A stretch of DNA of 64,000 bases, from NCBI GenBank assembly GCA_029216955.1, contig JANAVB010044017.1:6798002-6862001 (forward strand), read 5' to 3'. This document shows positions 21,941 through 34,006 of the stretch, one piece after another (position 1 is the stretch's first letter; each line of letters opens with the position of its first letter). The stretch is from Iris pallida. Lineage: Eukaryota; Streptophyta; Magnoliopsida; Asparagales; Iridaceae. The notes below the pieces were generated by a model. That model made no database searches. It was not told the origin of the DNA and saw only the letters and a program-made list of their open reading frames with translations. A program made the position numbers and the translations under genes.

Positions 21941-24190
21941 TCATCGACCACTGCCATAATTTAGACCCGGAGTAGCCTCCATGTCGTACCCCTGCTTTTG
22001 CATGAAGTACTTGGCTTGAGGACTATATAAGTAGAGCGGTAGTCTTCCAGCTTCGGGTACGAGGTCGGACTCTTTTGGCGTAAAAGATTGAGGACCTTCT
22101 TTTCGGTCAAAGATGATTGTGTGATCCCATCCTCTTTTGTCTGAGACCGGGAAGTAAGCACCTTTTATGGGAGTAAGCCGATTTGGGGTATGGACGGTTT
22201 TCACCTGTGTGTACAGGCTAACATCTAGACAGTCCCGTACGGCATACGTTAGATTAGGCTTATCATACTCAGAATAGTCTAACGACAGCCTCTTATTGAT
22301 AAAATAAGGAATTTTGTCCACCGGGATTACATCATCAGGAGAGGGGCTATCCGCCTGTGTAACCACATATTTGGTGAGTTCTCCGTCTTCCTTGGCTACC
22401 CCCTGCGAGCTCAGAGTTTGGGCCGCTATTTTGGGTAACTTCACCACCAAGGGTTCTGCTTGAGGTATTCTTCTGCCTAGGAGTGTTGGATCAACACTTA
22501 GCTGCTGGCTCATCTTGGGAAGACAGATGAACATAGGCTCAGCAAGGGATTTTGTGTCTTCTAGACGCCTTGGAGCAGATTTTGGCAATCGGATTACCAT
22601 CGGTGTTACCGAGGGCTTCGCATCTTCCTATTGCCTTTGATTGGACTTTGGCAGCCGAATCACCATTGGTCCTATAACAGGTTTTGGCTTTTGACTGGAT
22701 CTCGGGAGACGGATGACCATTGGTTCTGACTGTGCAGGTGTGACAGAAGAATCGAGTACCTCTTTATGCATGGTTGCGACAGGGGATGCGTCCCTGCCCG
22801 ATTTACGGGGTTGGAGATAGATTCTCAAGGGTTCCTCTGGCCCTGCGAAGGCCTCCGGCTCGTCCGTTATGTGTTTCCTGGATTCATCATATAGACAAGC
22901 CTCCGACGAGTAATAAGATTCAACTCCTTTGAAGGGATCAATGTCGGCAAATTCGGTCTTCACAAAACCGTGTTTACTAACATATTTGAAACACTAGTGA
23001 AGGGTGGATGGCACGATCATGTAGTCATGTATCCATGGACGTCCCCGGAGGATGTTGTAGGAGGTGTCTGCATCTATGACGTAGCAGGTAACTTTCGTCC
23101 TCAGGTCACCAATTTGGCACTTCAACCGAATCTTCCCTAGGGGATAGCTTCTTCCTGAGTTAAACCCGCTAATGGCAGTGTTGGTTGCTGCTAGCCGGTG
23201 CATAGGGATGCCAAGAAGTTGGAGCAGGCTTTTCAGTATGATGCTTATTGACGATCCCGGGTCGATATGCATCCTATCCACCTTGATGTCGCCTATGTAT
23301 CCAGTGTAGTACAAGGGGCGATCATGTAAGTTGGCCTTAATCAATATGTCCTGTGGAGTAAATACGATGTTGGGCATTGCATCTGTGCTACCACCGTCCT
23401 GTAGATCTGCTGGCAGGTCTTCCCCTGGAGGCTTGACCTGAGCTAAATAGGTATCAGCATTCTGGAGTGCTTCGCTTAATGCGACACGAAGATCCTTGGA
23501 GAGCCTTAGGAGCTCGTATAGCGACAACTTTGCTGGCATATTAGCCAATTGTGCTAATATGTCGAAGTTGTAAGGTCTCTCCAATCCCTGAGGTATATCA
23601 TTGCGGAGTGTCCTGTCGAAGCGGTCTCCCTTGTCTTGGACTTATCCACCAGTGGAGGCTGAGATGGTCTTGGAACATCAGGGGGAGGCAACGTTGCTAG
23701 CTGAGGATCTTCGGCTGGACTATCCCGTGCGGGCTGGACTTGTGCTCCAGACCGGGTAACAACATCTGCAGCTTCTTCAGCTTCAGCTGAAATTATATAG
23801 CAGGCTCTAGACTTCTTGTCCTTCTTCTTTTTGGTAGGAGATGACACCCCCTGGGTAATTTTGAGCACCAAGTCTGGATGCACCCACATGATCTCTCCTC
23901 GCGATGTGGTGAGGGGTACCAATCCAGATGTCTGGCTCCGGGCGGATGGAAGATTAGTAACCTCCATCATTGCCCGGGGAATAGGTATTACCCCGTCAGG
24001 AGTGCTTGTTGGAGGAAAATCGTTGAACTGAATAGATACCATGTTCGCCGGCACAGTAACCTCTTCAAAGTCTATCGACAAAGCTTTGGAGTCGATAAGA
24101 CTCTGGATGTACCGCTTTAATTGGAAGCAATCCTTGGTGGCATGATGGACATAGAGATGGAAGTGACAGTACTTTGGTTCCTCCATTTCT
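21941..24190 (-). pseudogene. Element C pol N-terminus: linker and aspartic protease
   Basis: A CHFHLYVHHATKDCFQLKR block near 24120-24170 is the Cys/His knuckle region typical of Tat elements. The protease lies at about 22994-23330: MHIDPGSSISIILKSLL (DPGS in place of DTGS/DSGS) and YNILRGRPWIHDYMIVPSTLH, both standard for this lineage. Downstream is a long low-complexity linker with repeated MVIRLPKS units (near 22570-22740, at least four). Stops at about 22982, 22627 and 21940 and a frame change near 23570 interrupt it. Confidence 0.85.
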
Positions 24191-24449
24191 GCTGCCCGGG
24201 GCTCGTGCCTTGGTGGCGGGAGCTAGATCCTACCCCCTTGTAAGAGCATATCGAAGATAGGTTTGACATGACTATCTTCGAATGAGTAATTGATCTTGGG
24301 CCACTGACCTTCCGTCTATTTTTGTTCAGACTTCTGAGTCGCATCAGTGACCATGGCCTGTTTGCCCTTATTATTCCGATTAGTGGTTGCGCCACTGTTG
24401 TTGTTACTGGAGGTGGGACTAGGACGTCTGTCCTTATCTTCTCCGTCTG

Positions 24450-25966
24450 GGATGTGTAACCCTAGCTGGCGAGCCTTCTTCAATTTTGCCTCCGCATTGG
24501 TAGCACTTATGATGAAGGTCGTCTAATCTCTGAACTGATCGTCTCCCATCCAAAGGCTAATTGCAGGAAGCAGCTACTTCTGGCAGATTTCAATCAGGAA
24601 GCTTTCGGGATTGTCCTGAGGCAATTTCATCGCGGTTTGGCGGAACCGCTTAATATAGTTCCTCGTCAGCTCCCTCTCTCCCTGAACGACGTCCATGAGA
24701 GATGACATCGTCACATCATGCCCCACCTCGTAGAATCTCTCTAGGAACATGTGCTTGAAGCCATCAAAAGAATGGATACAGTTGTCGAGGAGGTTGCGGT
24801 ACCAGTCGAACGTAATCCCCTCCAATGCTCCGATGAATAATCGCGTGAGGATGGCATCACTATGCGGCAAATGGTCGGTCATGACTTCAAAGTAAGTCAT
24901 GTACCGACTAGCACAGGTCTTTCCATCATAAGAATCGATATGGACAGCTTGTACCATGGTAGAAAAGGTACGTCCCTCCATGCGATGGGATATGGAAGTC
25001 GTATTCTGAGATCCTGAGAGGAGTCTCGGGCATTGAACATCGCTCGGAGCTCCTGGACTTCTCTTCTAGCCTCCTTGGCTTCATCTGGAGCTGAAGGAAC
25101 AGATGGTGCTACGGGATCATCACTCAAAGGAGGGGCGGTTGTGTTAGAGTCTGCGCTGACTGCGGGTCCCAAGCTTGTTTATCCGGGCATCCTCTGTGGT
25201 TGAGCTGGCAAGGCGGGTTTGATCTCGTCAACCGACTTGACTAAGGACATGAGCATGGCTTCGAGCACTTCTAGCTATTGTTAGTCGAAAGGTACTTCAT
25301 AATCGTCGTCAGTCAAAAAGACTGTTCTCACGTGGGTAGAGGTAGAAGGAATTGTGGCAGAGGTACTCTCGGTGTCGTACCCTTGTATAGAGAAATCATC
25401 GAAAAATGTCGGAATATCATCTTCATCAGACTCGGAAAGGGTGCTACCCCCTGTGCAGGAAGCCGCATCGTCTTGGCGAGGGCGGTGCCCCTCAGGGAAA
25501 TCCGATTCTGTTACAGAGTTCTGGGGGATCTTTACCCCCTGAGTGTGCTCTTGGTACACCGGGTTGTCGCATACATTGAGGGGACTGCTATCCCCAGCTT
25601 CATCTACTCTCAAGGAGGATGAAGACGCACCCCAAGGTGCCGGAAGCTTCTTCTTGGATCGAGTGCCTAAATAGACACCCCCTGTGGTTGATGGGAACCC
25701 CCCAGATGAGGGTCTCCTTGCAATACTGGCCGAGATAGCCGGGCTGGAAGAGCCTGTCTTCTTTCCTCCCTTGCCAGGAGAAATTCTTTGAGTTGAATTA
25801 CAGGAGGCGAAAGAAAACTCTTCGTCCCCTGGAATTTGTACCTGTCGGACCGGTGCTGGCTACTGCAGTCGTTGGAAAACTGACTGCCGATCTTCGGACA
25901 CTGCTGATTTGTTACTGCAGCAGTTGATGATGACTTGAGTGCAATGACGCCCCTAGAAGGACTCAT
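24450..25966 (-). pseudogene. Element C gag
   Basis: This is homologous to the gag of element E. The core is FDWYRNLLDNCIHSFDGFKH and VVQGERELTRNYIKRFRQ near 24600-24830, preceded by the DEAKEARREVQELRAMF helix near 25030-25075. N-terminal parts near 25281-25613 (acidic, ESDEDDIPTF) and 25667-25966 also match E in order. The C-terminal part KLKKARQLGLHI is near 24470-24500. Stops near 25667, 25263, 25180, 24573 and 24523 break it into pieces. Confidence 0.85.
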
Positions 25967-26200
25967 TGCATGCTGACGCTATCATCTTGTGCTTGTGAGT
26001 AATCACGTCGCGTAAGTCGGTAGGAAGCTGCTCTGCCTTTGCACCAAACTTATGAACTCGGGGATCCCGAGCGCACGAGTGCTTAGGCATCATGTTTGTT
26101 CCTGATCCCTGGCTAGTAAAAGCACTTGCTCTAGATCTTTAGAGGGAGACTTTAAAGACCCACCCTGTCCGTTAGCCCTGGGGGACTAAACGCGGGTGGT

Positions 26201-26846
26201 TCAGTACAATTTTCCATCAGGAGCCCGTGTAACAGTTAACGGGGCCCACTGACAGTCAACAACTTGGACAATTGACTGGACTGGTTGAGCCCGCACTGCC
26301 CTAGACCTTTTTGACTTAGCGCCCAAAGGTACATAGTAAAAAGAGTCCAGACTGATACATCCTGCATCTTTAGTGGGCCGCATGGCATCGGGCCCGCATG
26401 AGAGGCGGTCGAACATAGAGCTCCTGACAAGGCCGCATGAAATGCCCTGTCTATGGGCAGGATTGGTCGTCGTATGGACCATCTTCTTGCGGCTAGAGCT
26501 GGCTGCCGCATGGATCATCTTCCTGCGGCGAGAGTTGGCTGCCGCATGAGTTGTCTGCCTGCGGCCAAAGTTGGCTATTGCATGGAAAGACTGCCCATCT
26601 CCTCTCTGATGCCGCCTCTTTGTCCGTATGGAGTTCCCTTGTGCCCCCAAAAACTCAGTATCGTAGTATTTTCCTTTGCTGGATTTGGGGACAGCGGGGT
26701 CCTCTGCGGTCTGAAATAGAGCCACAGGAGAGTTTTGGTCACCGTCTTGGGCTGCAGAATGAGCTTCTTCGAGAACTTGGTCGGGGACAACAGTTTTGCG
26801 CACCGACGCCTTGTCAGTCCTCTTCGAGTTGGCTCGCTTCTGAGAC
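26201..26846 (-). pseudogene. Element C ORF1 (start deleted)
   Basis: This protein lies upstream of gag and is of unknown function. It is colinear with ORF1 of element E: VLEEAHSAAQDGDQNSP matches ALEEAFCTSQDGEENSH, and the C-terminal SMFDRLSCGPD and FYYVPLGAKSKRSRAVRA match E closely. The middle has about three units of 12 residues (36 bp; THAAANSRRRKMIHAAASSS), where E has 11-residue units. The frame is open to 26846, where it abuts the truncated 5' LTR, so the natural start is gone. The repeats carry the GCCGCATG and TGCGGC motif in DNA. Confidence 0.75.
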
Positions 26847-27529
26847 GGACTATCTGATGCAGTCTCTAGCTCGTAAAGATATTATTTTTTTCTTGAATGT
26901 TGCCAGCCTTTTGCAGGGGTGTGGCACCCTGTTATTTATAATAGGATGGATTTTGAGCCGCATAGACGGCTTGCAGCCACGTGGCTGATTAGTACGCGAA
27001 GACCCGCTCTTGGTCTGCCATCTGTCAGTTTGTTGGGATTTTGTTGCAGCAAATCTGGGTGGTTAAGGAATTGGTCAGATTGTCACGTGTCCCGTTGCGT
27101 ATAGCATTCTCAGTCTTCGATCATGCGGGGTCGCATGAGAAGCATACGGCCTGAATCACAATTACTTCCGTCTGCATGAAGTTCTGGAAATTTTGGGGCC
27201 GCATAATCTGGGCCGCATAAGTGTTATGCGGCCTAGATGACACTCTTCTGGCCGCATGGAGGCGTACGAACCCTGCTTTTGGGCGACATCGCACGTCTTA
27301 TCTTTCTTGTCGAAGTGTCAAAACTGTCATGTTTTGCTATGACTTGTTAGCTTTATCAGTCGAACTGCTCCTCCTTGGTCGTATATTTTCATTCTACAGT
27401 TGTTCGTCGTTGGGCCGCATATGTCTTTGAGCTGTCATGCGGCTTTCCTTCATGCGGACCTATTTGGCCCAAGGTACCTATACGACAATTTGTAATCCGT
27501 ATGAACTCCATATTTTTCATGTTTCTACA
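26847..27529 (-). repeat. Element C 5' LTR, 3' end deleted
   Basis: It matches 15298-15980 closely and starts TGTAGAAACATG on the minus strand. It stops at GGACTATCTG (26847 on +) and runs directly into ORF1 coding sequence. The last ~182 bp of the LTR, the PBS and the leader are missing. Confidence 0.88.
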
Positions 27530-28345
27530 TAAAAGAATTATCCTACGCATGATCTTGAGATAGCGGCGATTGTGTTCACATTGAAACTATGGCGGCACTA
27601 TCTTTATGGTATGGCTTGCAGCATCTATACGGATCACAAAAGCCTCAAATATATCTTTACCCAACGGGCCTTGAACTTATGGCAGTGGCGTTGGCTCGAA
27701 CTCATCAAAGATTATGATCCGACTATCGAATACAAGCCGGGTAAGGAAAACGTCCTAGCGGATGCTCTAAGTAGAATATTTACAGGATACCTGGCTATCA
27801 ACCGTCACATGCAACGAGACTTGGCAGAATTGGGTATCGAACTCCGAATTTGCTACCGTGGAGCACAATTGGCCCAATTGTACTTTGAGTTGAGCTTGCA
27901 CAATAAGATAAAGACCACACAGGAGGACGACCCATTCCTGAAGAAGACGGCCGACTTTGTGGTAGACGAGGGCAGAATGACGCGGATGAAAGGAAAAATA
28001 TGCGTGATGGACCATGCCAAACTTAGAAAAGAGATTCTGACGGAGGCCCACTATGCGAAGTACTCGTTGCATCCTGGGAGTACCAAAATTTACAAGGACT
28101 TGCGCACGACCTTTTGGTGGCACGGCATGAAAAAAGACGTGGCAACTTTTGTGTCACGGTGCATGGCCTGTCAACAGGTGAAGGTCGGGCATCAAAGACC
28201 AGGTGGGGAGCTACAGAACCTCGACATTCTAGTATGGAAGTGGAACGACATCTCTATGGATTTTATCATGGGCCTTCCAAAGATGTCGTGGGGAAATGAT
28301 GCAATTTGGGTCATTGTCGATCGATTGACCAAATCTGCTCATCTC
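27530..28345 (+). pseudogene. Element A RNase H C-terminus and integrase N-terminus
   Basis: Element A resumes in register: [19 protein letters not shown], then the RNase H block [13 protein letters not shown] and [10 protein letters not shown] near 27750-27775. The integrase zinc finger is complete ([28 protein letters not shown] near 28160-28185). The core begins with [11 protein letters not shown], which holds the first catalytic Asp, and stops at [10 protein letters not shown] where element D is inserted. This stretch has no internal stop, unlike the RT part. The next bases of the integrase are at 32994. Confidence 0.9.
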
Positions 28346-29756
28346 TGTCATGACCCGCACCCACTGTGAGGGTACGAGTACGTAACAGCGCCCAACCTAT
28401 GCTGCAGTGTCGGCGGTAGAATGCTGTTCTAGGTCACTATCTAACCAACAACTCACGCAATTATATAATATACTTGTCAAAATCTCAACTCCGAATGGAG
28501 GACAAGTATAGATATAATAGAATCTCAATCACAGTCAAAGCACGATATAATAACACAGAAGTTTATAACTAAGACTAAATACAACAATAAAACCAACTAC
28601 TAAAATAATATAATCTCCAACAATCTCAAAACAAAACATATCTCAACTTATTTACAATTCAAGTTCTAAAACATAAAATTAAACCAAGTCAACTAGCTAG
28701 TCTTCCGATCACTCTGAGTGTCGAGGCCAAAGGTAGCTAAAACATCTCCTGGTCTATAGTAAGTAGGGCAAGTTTTCACTGGACAATCATCTGTAAAATT
28801 TTCAACAGGTCCAGTCAGGACAGGAACGAGCACATCTCATCTAGAAAACCCAAGTAAATGACAGAGAACTATAAAGCAGTTATAGACAGTTATATTGATA
28901 AATATGGCAGTTTATATTTAGGTGATGGTATAGAGAACAGTTGTGATACAAGAAAAGTATAGTAACTAAACAAGAGAAGAATCATGGCAATGAAGACGGT
29001 AAATAGAAACTAGCTGAGCTAGAGTAACATGATATGAGTCCAGATAGTAAATGTAAACAAGTGTAAAACCAAAGTAAGTCCAGACAACATGAATCTGATA
29101 CCAGGTGATTCTAGTACAAGATGAGTCCAGTATAAGATGATTCCATTCAGTGATCAAAATTCCAGGGTGAGTCCAGACTGTACTCTAATAGTGTGTTTTA
29201 AAATACCGAGATCGACATGTAAACGGCTATAGGTAATACGGCACATCACACACCTGGACAGGTGTGAGATGGCTATCATTCCAGTTTTATTCCAGCAAAT
29301 GGGATGATTCCAGAATTGGGGTATGTCTACATGTCTTACTCAAGTATTTCCCCTTCCAGCAAGTACAAGTGAATCCAGAATACGACACGAGAATCGAGAT
29401 AAGTCCAGCCAAACATGATGATACCATCAATGATTCCAGTAATAGAGCCAACATGATGATACCAGCAATGATTCCAGTAATAGAGGCCAGACAAGATGGT
29501 ATGTGTGTCGCATACATGAATCCAAAAATATTTATACATGTTGTAACAGAGAATCACATATAACTAACTAGAACTGAAGTACAGTAATTGACAAGTAAAT
29601 GAGAGAACTATCAGAGAATGTACTCGCCTGATACCCTAAACAACTGATATAAAAAGATGGCAAACTGGAGTCACAGAGTCCTAGTTAAAGCAACATAGGT
29701 TATAAAGAGTTCAATTTATATGGTAATTGTAATTATAATGCAATCTATATGAGTCT

Positions 29757-29894
29757 AAGTCAATCTAGGTCAAAGTCAACTCTTGGTCAACTCTGGTCAA
29801 CTATAAAGTTAAACTAGGTCAACTCTAGTCAATTGTGGTCAAACTAGCTAGGGTTGGGTCAACAATAGTCAACTAGTCTAGGTTAGTCAATTCT
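29757..29894 (-). promoter_or_regulatory. W-box (TTGACY) cluster in solo LTR D
   Basis: Eleven RGTCAA cores on + (TTGACY on the LTR's own strand) occur within about 135 bp, mostly in AGTCAACT or GGTCAACT settings. TTGACY is the binding core of WRKY factors. Function is inferred from density only. Confidence 0.55.
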
Positions 29895-30591
29895 AGGTCT
29901 AAACAAACTAAGTATATGCAAATCAAGTATCCAAGCTAGCTACTAACTCATAGCCTAAGTCACTTGCTAAACCAAGCACAAAACTAAGCCATAAGCCAAC
30001 AAGGCACACAAACTTAGTCATATAATGTATATATATTATTCACATTTACATATTCATATACATAGATAGATATAGGAAAGCTATATATATAGGCACATAC
30101 ATATATATACATAGAGAAAGAGAAGGAGAGGTAAAAGAGTAAGTGAGTGTGTGTGTGTGACATGTGTGTGAAAGGATATGTGTTAATGTTCTCATATTTA
30201 GTGATAGGTAGGTGTATGTGACATGGGATACATAGTGTCAAAGGGTGTATGAATGTATGTGTGTAAAAGGTTATTGGTTAACTCAGTTAATAGAAATGCA
30301 TTTGCATACATGCATACATACATATCATGTATACATACATACATTGCATACATGCCTACATACATATCATATATGCATACTTACATTCATTCATGCACCT
30401 ATACATACATACATACTTAGATGCATACATACATATTTGAATACATTATATACTTGCATACATTATATTCATATATGCATACTCTACATTATATTATATT
30501 CATTCCTGCATACAGACATACATATAATATATGCATACAAACTCATATATTTAACTCAAAATATATGTGAATACATACATTACATTACTTT

Positions 30592-30594
<3 letters not shown>

Positions 30595-30684
<90 letters not shown>
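30595..30684. repeat. Compound microsatellite (CA)n(TA)n
   Basis: A perfect CA run (about 30596-30642) passes directly into a TA run (about 30643-30684), inside solo LTR D. Confidence 0.95.
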
Positions 30685-30686
<2 letters not shown>

Positions 30687-32993
30687 TTCATATATCATTC
30701 ATTCATATCCCATATACATGCATACTTCAGTTCATGCATTATATCCATTCACATATCATTAAGTTGTATGCATATACTTATTTTCATTACATACATGTCA
30801 TTCATGCATATTACATACTTACATGCATCTATACAATATATACATTGTATACAATATGTTAAAATTGAAGAGGAAAAAAAAGGAGAAAAACTGAAATGGA
30901 AAGGAAAGGGAAGAAAAAATGTAAGAAAAAGGGAAACAGTAGTCATATACATGCTTGCATCATATATTCTACATTACCATACATGCTATCATTATATATT
31001 GCATTACTTTATGTATACATTATGCATTCATATCTATCATTACATGTATACCTTGCATACGTATCTAGCGTTTATTATATACTTTCATGCATACATTGTA
31101 TATCATTCTTTCATTCAGGCATTTATGCATTGCTTACATACATTACATTGATTGCATTCCTACATGCTTACATTCAACCATATATATATTAATGTAAAGA
31201 GGATACATATCATATATATATCATTTCATTCATCTGACATATCATGTATTACATACTCTACATTTATTTAATATTCATACTACATAGGTTCATAGGTTAC
31301 ACAAAATGCCTATGTCGTATAGTCACTCTTCTACTTAAAATTAATACTATACCAATTAGGCCTTCACTAAATTCTAGGATTAAAATATGTCGTAGCCTTT
31401 CGTGTTAGCCTTCCTAAACATCAAACGGATCACATTTTTGTGTCCGGAAGCTCCCGGAATCGCGAAAACACCAAAACGTGCTTGTCTTTCGGACAGTTGA
31501 CACTCAAATAGTTTTACAGAAAGTTGTAGAACGATTTTGGCTTATTAAAATATATATTTAGAAAGCTAACTTCGATACGGTTCTTTTAAAAAAAATGAGA
31601 GATTAAATGGAGTTCTAAGCTAAAAGTTATGATATTTCTAAGTTGCTTTGGTCAATAAAAACGTGGATGAATATTATGACGAATTTGAGTTGTTTTGAAC
31701 AAAAGAAACACATGTAAGCCAAGATACTTGGATACCAACATAGGTATCCAAATGAAACTCATTCTAACTATCCTAACTAAGATCAATCCACTCTCTAACC
31801 ATTCTAAAACTGAATTTAAATATCTATTTAAACTATTATCATACATACATACACATGGGGTGTCCTAATTTGGGATCTATCAAGTAGGACACAAGACACA
31901 TATCTAAAATCCTCAAGAGAGCTCCAAATGGCCTCAAATTTGAATCTAAAGGGGACACATGCATGAGGATGGATCCTACGGATTCAAAACTAATTTATAT
32001 GCAAAGAAAATCGATTTAGAGGATGGGTTTTACCTATTGTGAGTGGAATCCCAAGGAATTCTTTAGGACATGGCTCTGATACGAAGATCCCTCAAAGTGG
32101 ACACTCCTCCTTACATTTCTCTTCCAATCCTTGGTAGCACCCTTCCCTTGGAGAATGGGAATGATTGAGGAAAGATTTGGTGAATGAATGATTTGATTTG
32201 GAGATCAAATCAAAGGGAAGGCTCTCTAAAATTAGAGAAGAACAAAAGGAAAATAAAAGAGGCAAGATTGTAATGAATGAAATGAATCATTCTCCCCTAA
32301 AGGTGGATGCCATAAAGAGTCCACTAGGGCTAATGGGAAATGTTGTAATTGCCCCTCTCTAGTCTCATATGGTTAAGTCTAGACTAGGTTCAAGTTTGGG
32401 GTCAAAAGGATCTAGTTTTGAGTCTCTAACATAACCATTCTAACATGATAAAAATTAGTCTAACGAACTAACTTAAATGTTAGATTTTGTGGGCCATGCT
32501 TAACTTAATATTGGGTCCCATCTAGAGTTTAAGCTACCTGGGTCACAATACAAGTCGGAACGAGACGAAACTCAAACCCGACTAAACAAATCCATTAAAA
32601 ACAATATTAAAAATATAAAATTTTCCCAAAATATTAAAATATGAAAAATGACCAAAATTATAATACATCAATTTAAATATTATTAAAATAATCTTAAATT
32701 TACCAATTAGTCAAAATCCTAAATAATTCAAAAGTCACAAAAAGACCAAAATACCCTTAGCCTAAAAGTTGTAAATAGTCATTCTAATCACATGGTTAGG
32801 TCCCCATGGTCATGGTTAGTCTCTAGGCTCAACAGTTCTAGGATTAACTAGCGAACACATCAAAATTATAATTCACTAATTTTAAATAGTATTAAATTAA
32901 TTAAAAAATCTCATAAATCATAAATCCTATTATTAAATAATAAACTTTTATAAAAGTTCAAAATTACCCTCATTTAGAAAATTGGGTGTTACA

Positions 32994-33996
32994 AGTTTAT
33001 CGCAATCAAAGCATTATGGAGCGTCGATCGGTTAGCTCAGATCTATATCAATGAGATTATCCGACTGCACGGGGTACCTGCCACAATCATTTAGGACAGA
33101 GATGGGCAATTCTTGTTACGTTTCTGGACGAGTCTGCAAGCGACGATAGGCACTAAGCTGAACCTTAGCTCCGCATACCACCCGCAAACCGATGGCCAGA
33201 CAGAAAGAGTGAATCAGATCCTGGAAGATATGTTATGTCTGTGTGCAATAGATTTAAAGACTAGTTGGGACACGCACTTGCCGCTCGTGGAGTTTGCGTA
33301 CAACAACAGTTATCAATCGAGCATCCAGATGGCTCCCTACGAGCACTTTACGGGAGGAAGTGCCGATCTCCGATTTGCTGGGACGAAGTCGGGAAGCGAC
33401 AAGTGCTCGGGCCAGAACTAGTCGAACAAGCCGTTGAGAAGGTCTGCATGATTCGAGATAGGCTCCGTATTACTCAGAGTCGACAGAAGAGTTATGCAAA
33501 TACTCGTCGACGACTATTAGAGTTCTTGGTTAGGGACCATTTGTTTTTGAAGGTAACGTCGATGCGGGGCGTAATACGATTCGGGATGAAAGAAAAACTG
33601 AGTCCGAGATTCGTGGGACCCTTCGAGATTCTTGAAAGAATGACAACAGTTGCTTATCGAATTACGCTACCTCCTGCCCTGGCTGAAGTGTATAACGTCT
33701 TTCATGTCTTCCAACTTCAGAAGTACGTACATGACCCAAGTCATGTGGTTAGTTTCGATCAGTTGTAGCTGCGCGTCGATCTATCATACTCGGAGGAGCC
33801 CGTACAAATTTTGGACTGTAAAGAAAAGATCCTGCAGAGCCGATCGATGTCCTTAGTTCACGTACTCTGGCACAACCATTCAGTTGAGGAGTCGACATGG
33901 GAACTAGAGGCGGAAATGAAAGAGAAGTATCCTTTACTTTTTGCCGACGAAGGTCAAACCCTTGTTTTTAAGTTTCGGGACGAAACTTTTTTTTAG
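32994..33996 (+). pseudogene. Element A integrase core, C-terminus and chromodomain
   Basis: The integrase resumes with FIAIK-like codons, then the second catalytic Asp in DRDGQF near 33095 (preceded by a TAG in place of Ser) and the Glu in DGQTERVNQ near 33190-33215. A frameshift near 33350 moves the frame to GRKCRSPICWDEVGKRQVLG and on to VYNVFHVFQLQKYVHDPSHV near 33700-33740, then a TAG at about 33766. The chromodomain follows with LVHVLWHNHSVEESTWELE near 33855-33910. The frame ends FRDETFF with TAG at 33994-33996, overlapping the PPT. The chromodomain recruits chromoviruses to particular chromatin. Confidence 0.9.
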
Positions 33997-34006
33997 TGGT
34001 ATATTA
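33971..34006 (+). other. Element A polypurine tract region
   Basis: AGTTTCGGGACGAAAC, a T run and TAGTGG directly precede the LTR start TGTAGTGCC at 34007. The TTTCGGGACGAAA block before the PPT is standard in Tekay-type elements. Confidence 0.8.

Larger units (their letters stand above)
15116..27529 (-). mobile_element. Element C: Tat/Ogre-lineage retrotransposon with ORF1 and antisense gene
   Basis: A 12.4-kb minus-strand element is inserted in element A. From its 5' side it contains a truncated 5' LTR, ORF1, gag, protease, RT, RNase H, a second (archaeal-type) RNase H, integrase, a repeat-rich 3' untranslated region, an antisense gene, a PPT and the 3' LTR. The second RNase H, the ORF before gag and the antisense gene are hallmarks of the Tat lineage. 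Target-site copies are gaaaa (15111-15115) and taaaa (27530-27534). The 5' LTR end, PBS and start of ORF1 are deleted, and the coding regions carry many stops. Confidence 0.92.
28346..32993 (-). repeat. Element D: solo LTR inserted in element A integrase
   Basis: This 4.65-kb insertion has LTR ends and no internal domain. On the minus strand it reads TGTAACACCCAATTTTC at 32993 and ends GGGTCATGACA at 28346, the usual start and end of long chromovirus LTRs. Target copies are poorly preserved (atctc 28341-28345, agttt 32994-32998), but the integrase sense resumes on both sides. The content is AT-rich non-coding with a W-box cluster, a CA/TA microsatellite and many CATACATA stretches (30300-31260). 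I see no gene. ORFs such as 30245-30862 are microsatellite translations. Confidence 0.82.

Noticed and set aside
30245..31192. Long ORFs rich in Thr, His, Ile and Tyr
   Set aside because: They translate CATA/CA/TA microsatellite DNA in solo LTR D.
28346..32993. Element D as a full element with its own genes
   Set aside because: No gag or pol motifs in six frames; both ends are LTR ends, so a solo LTR is the simplest reading.
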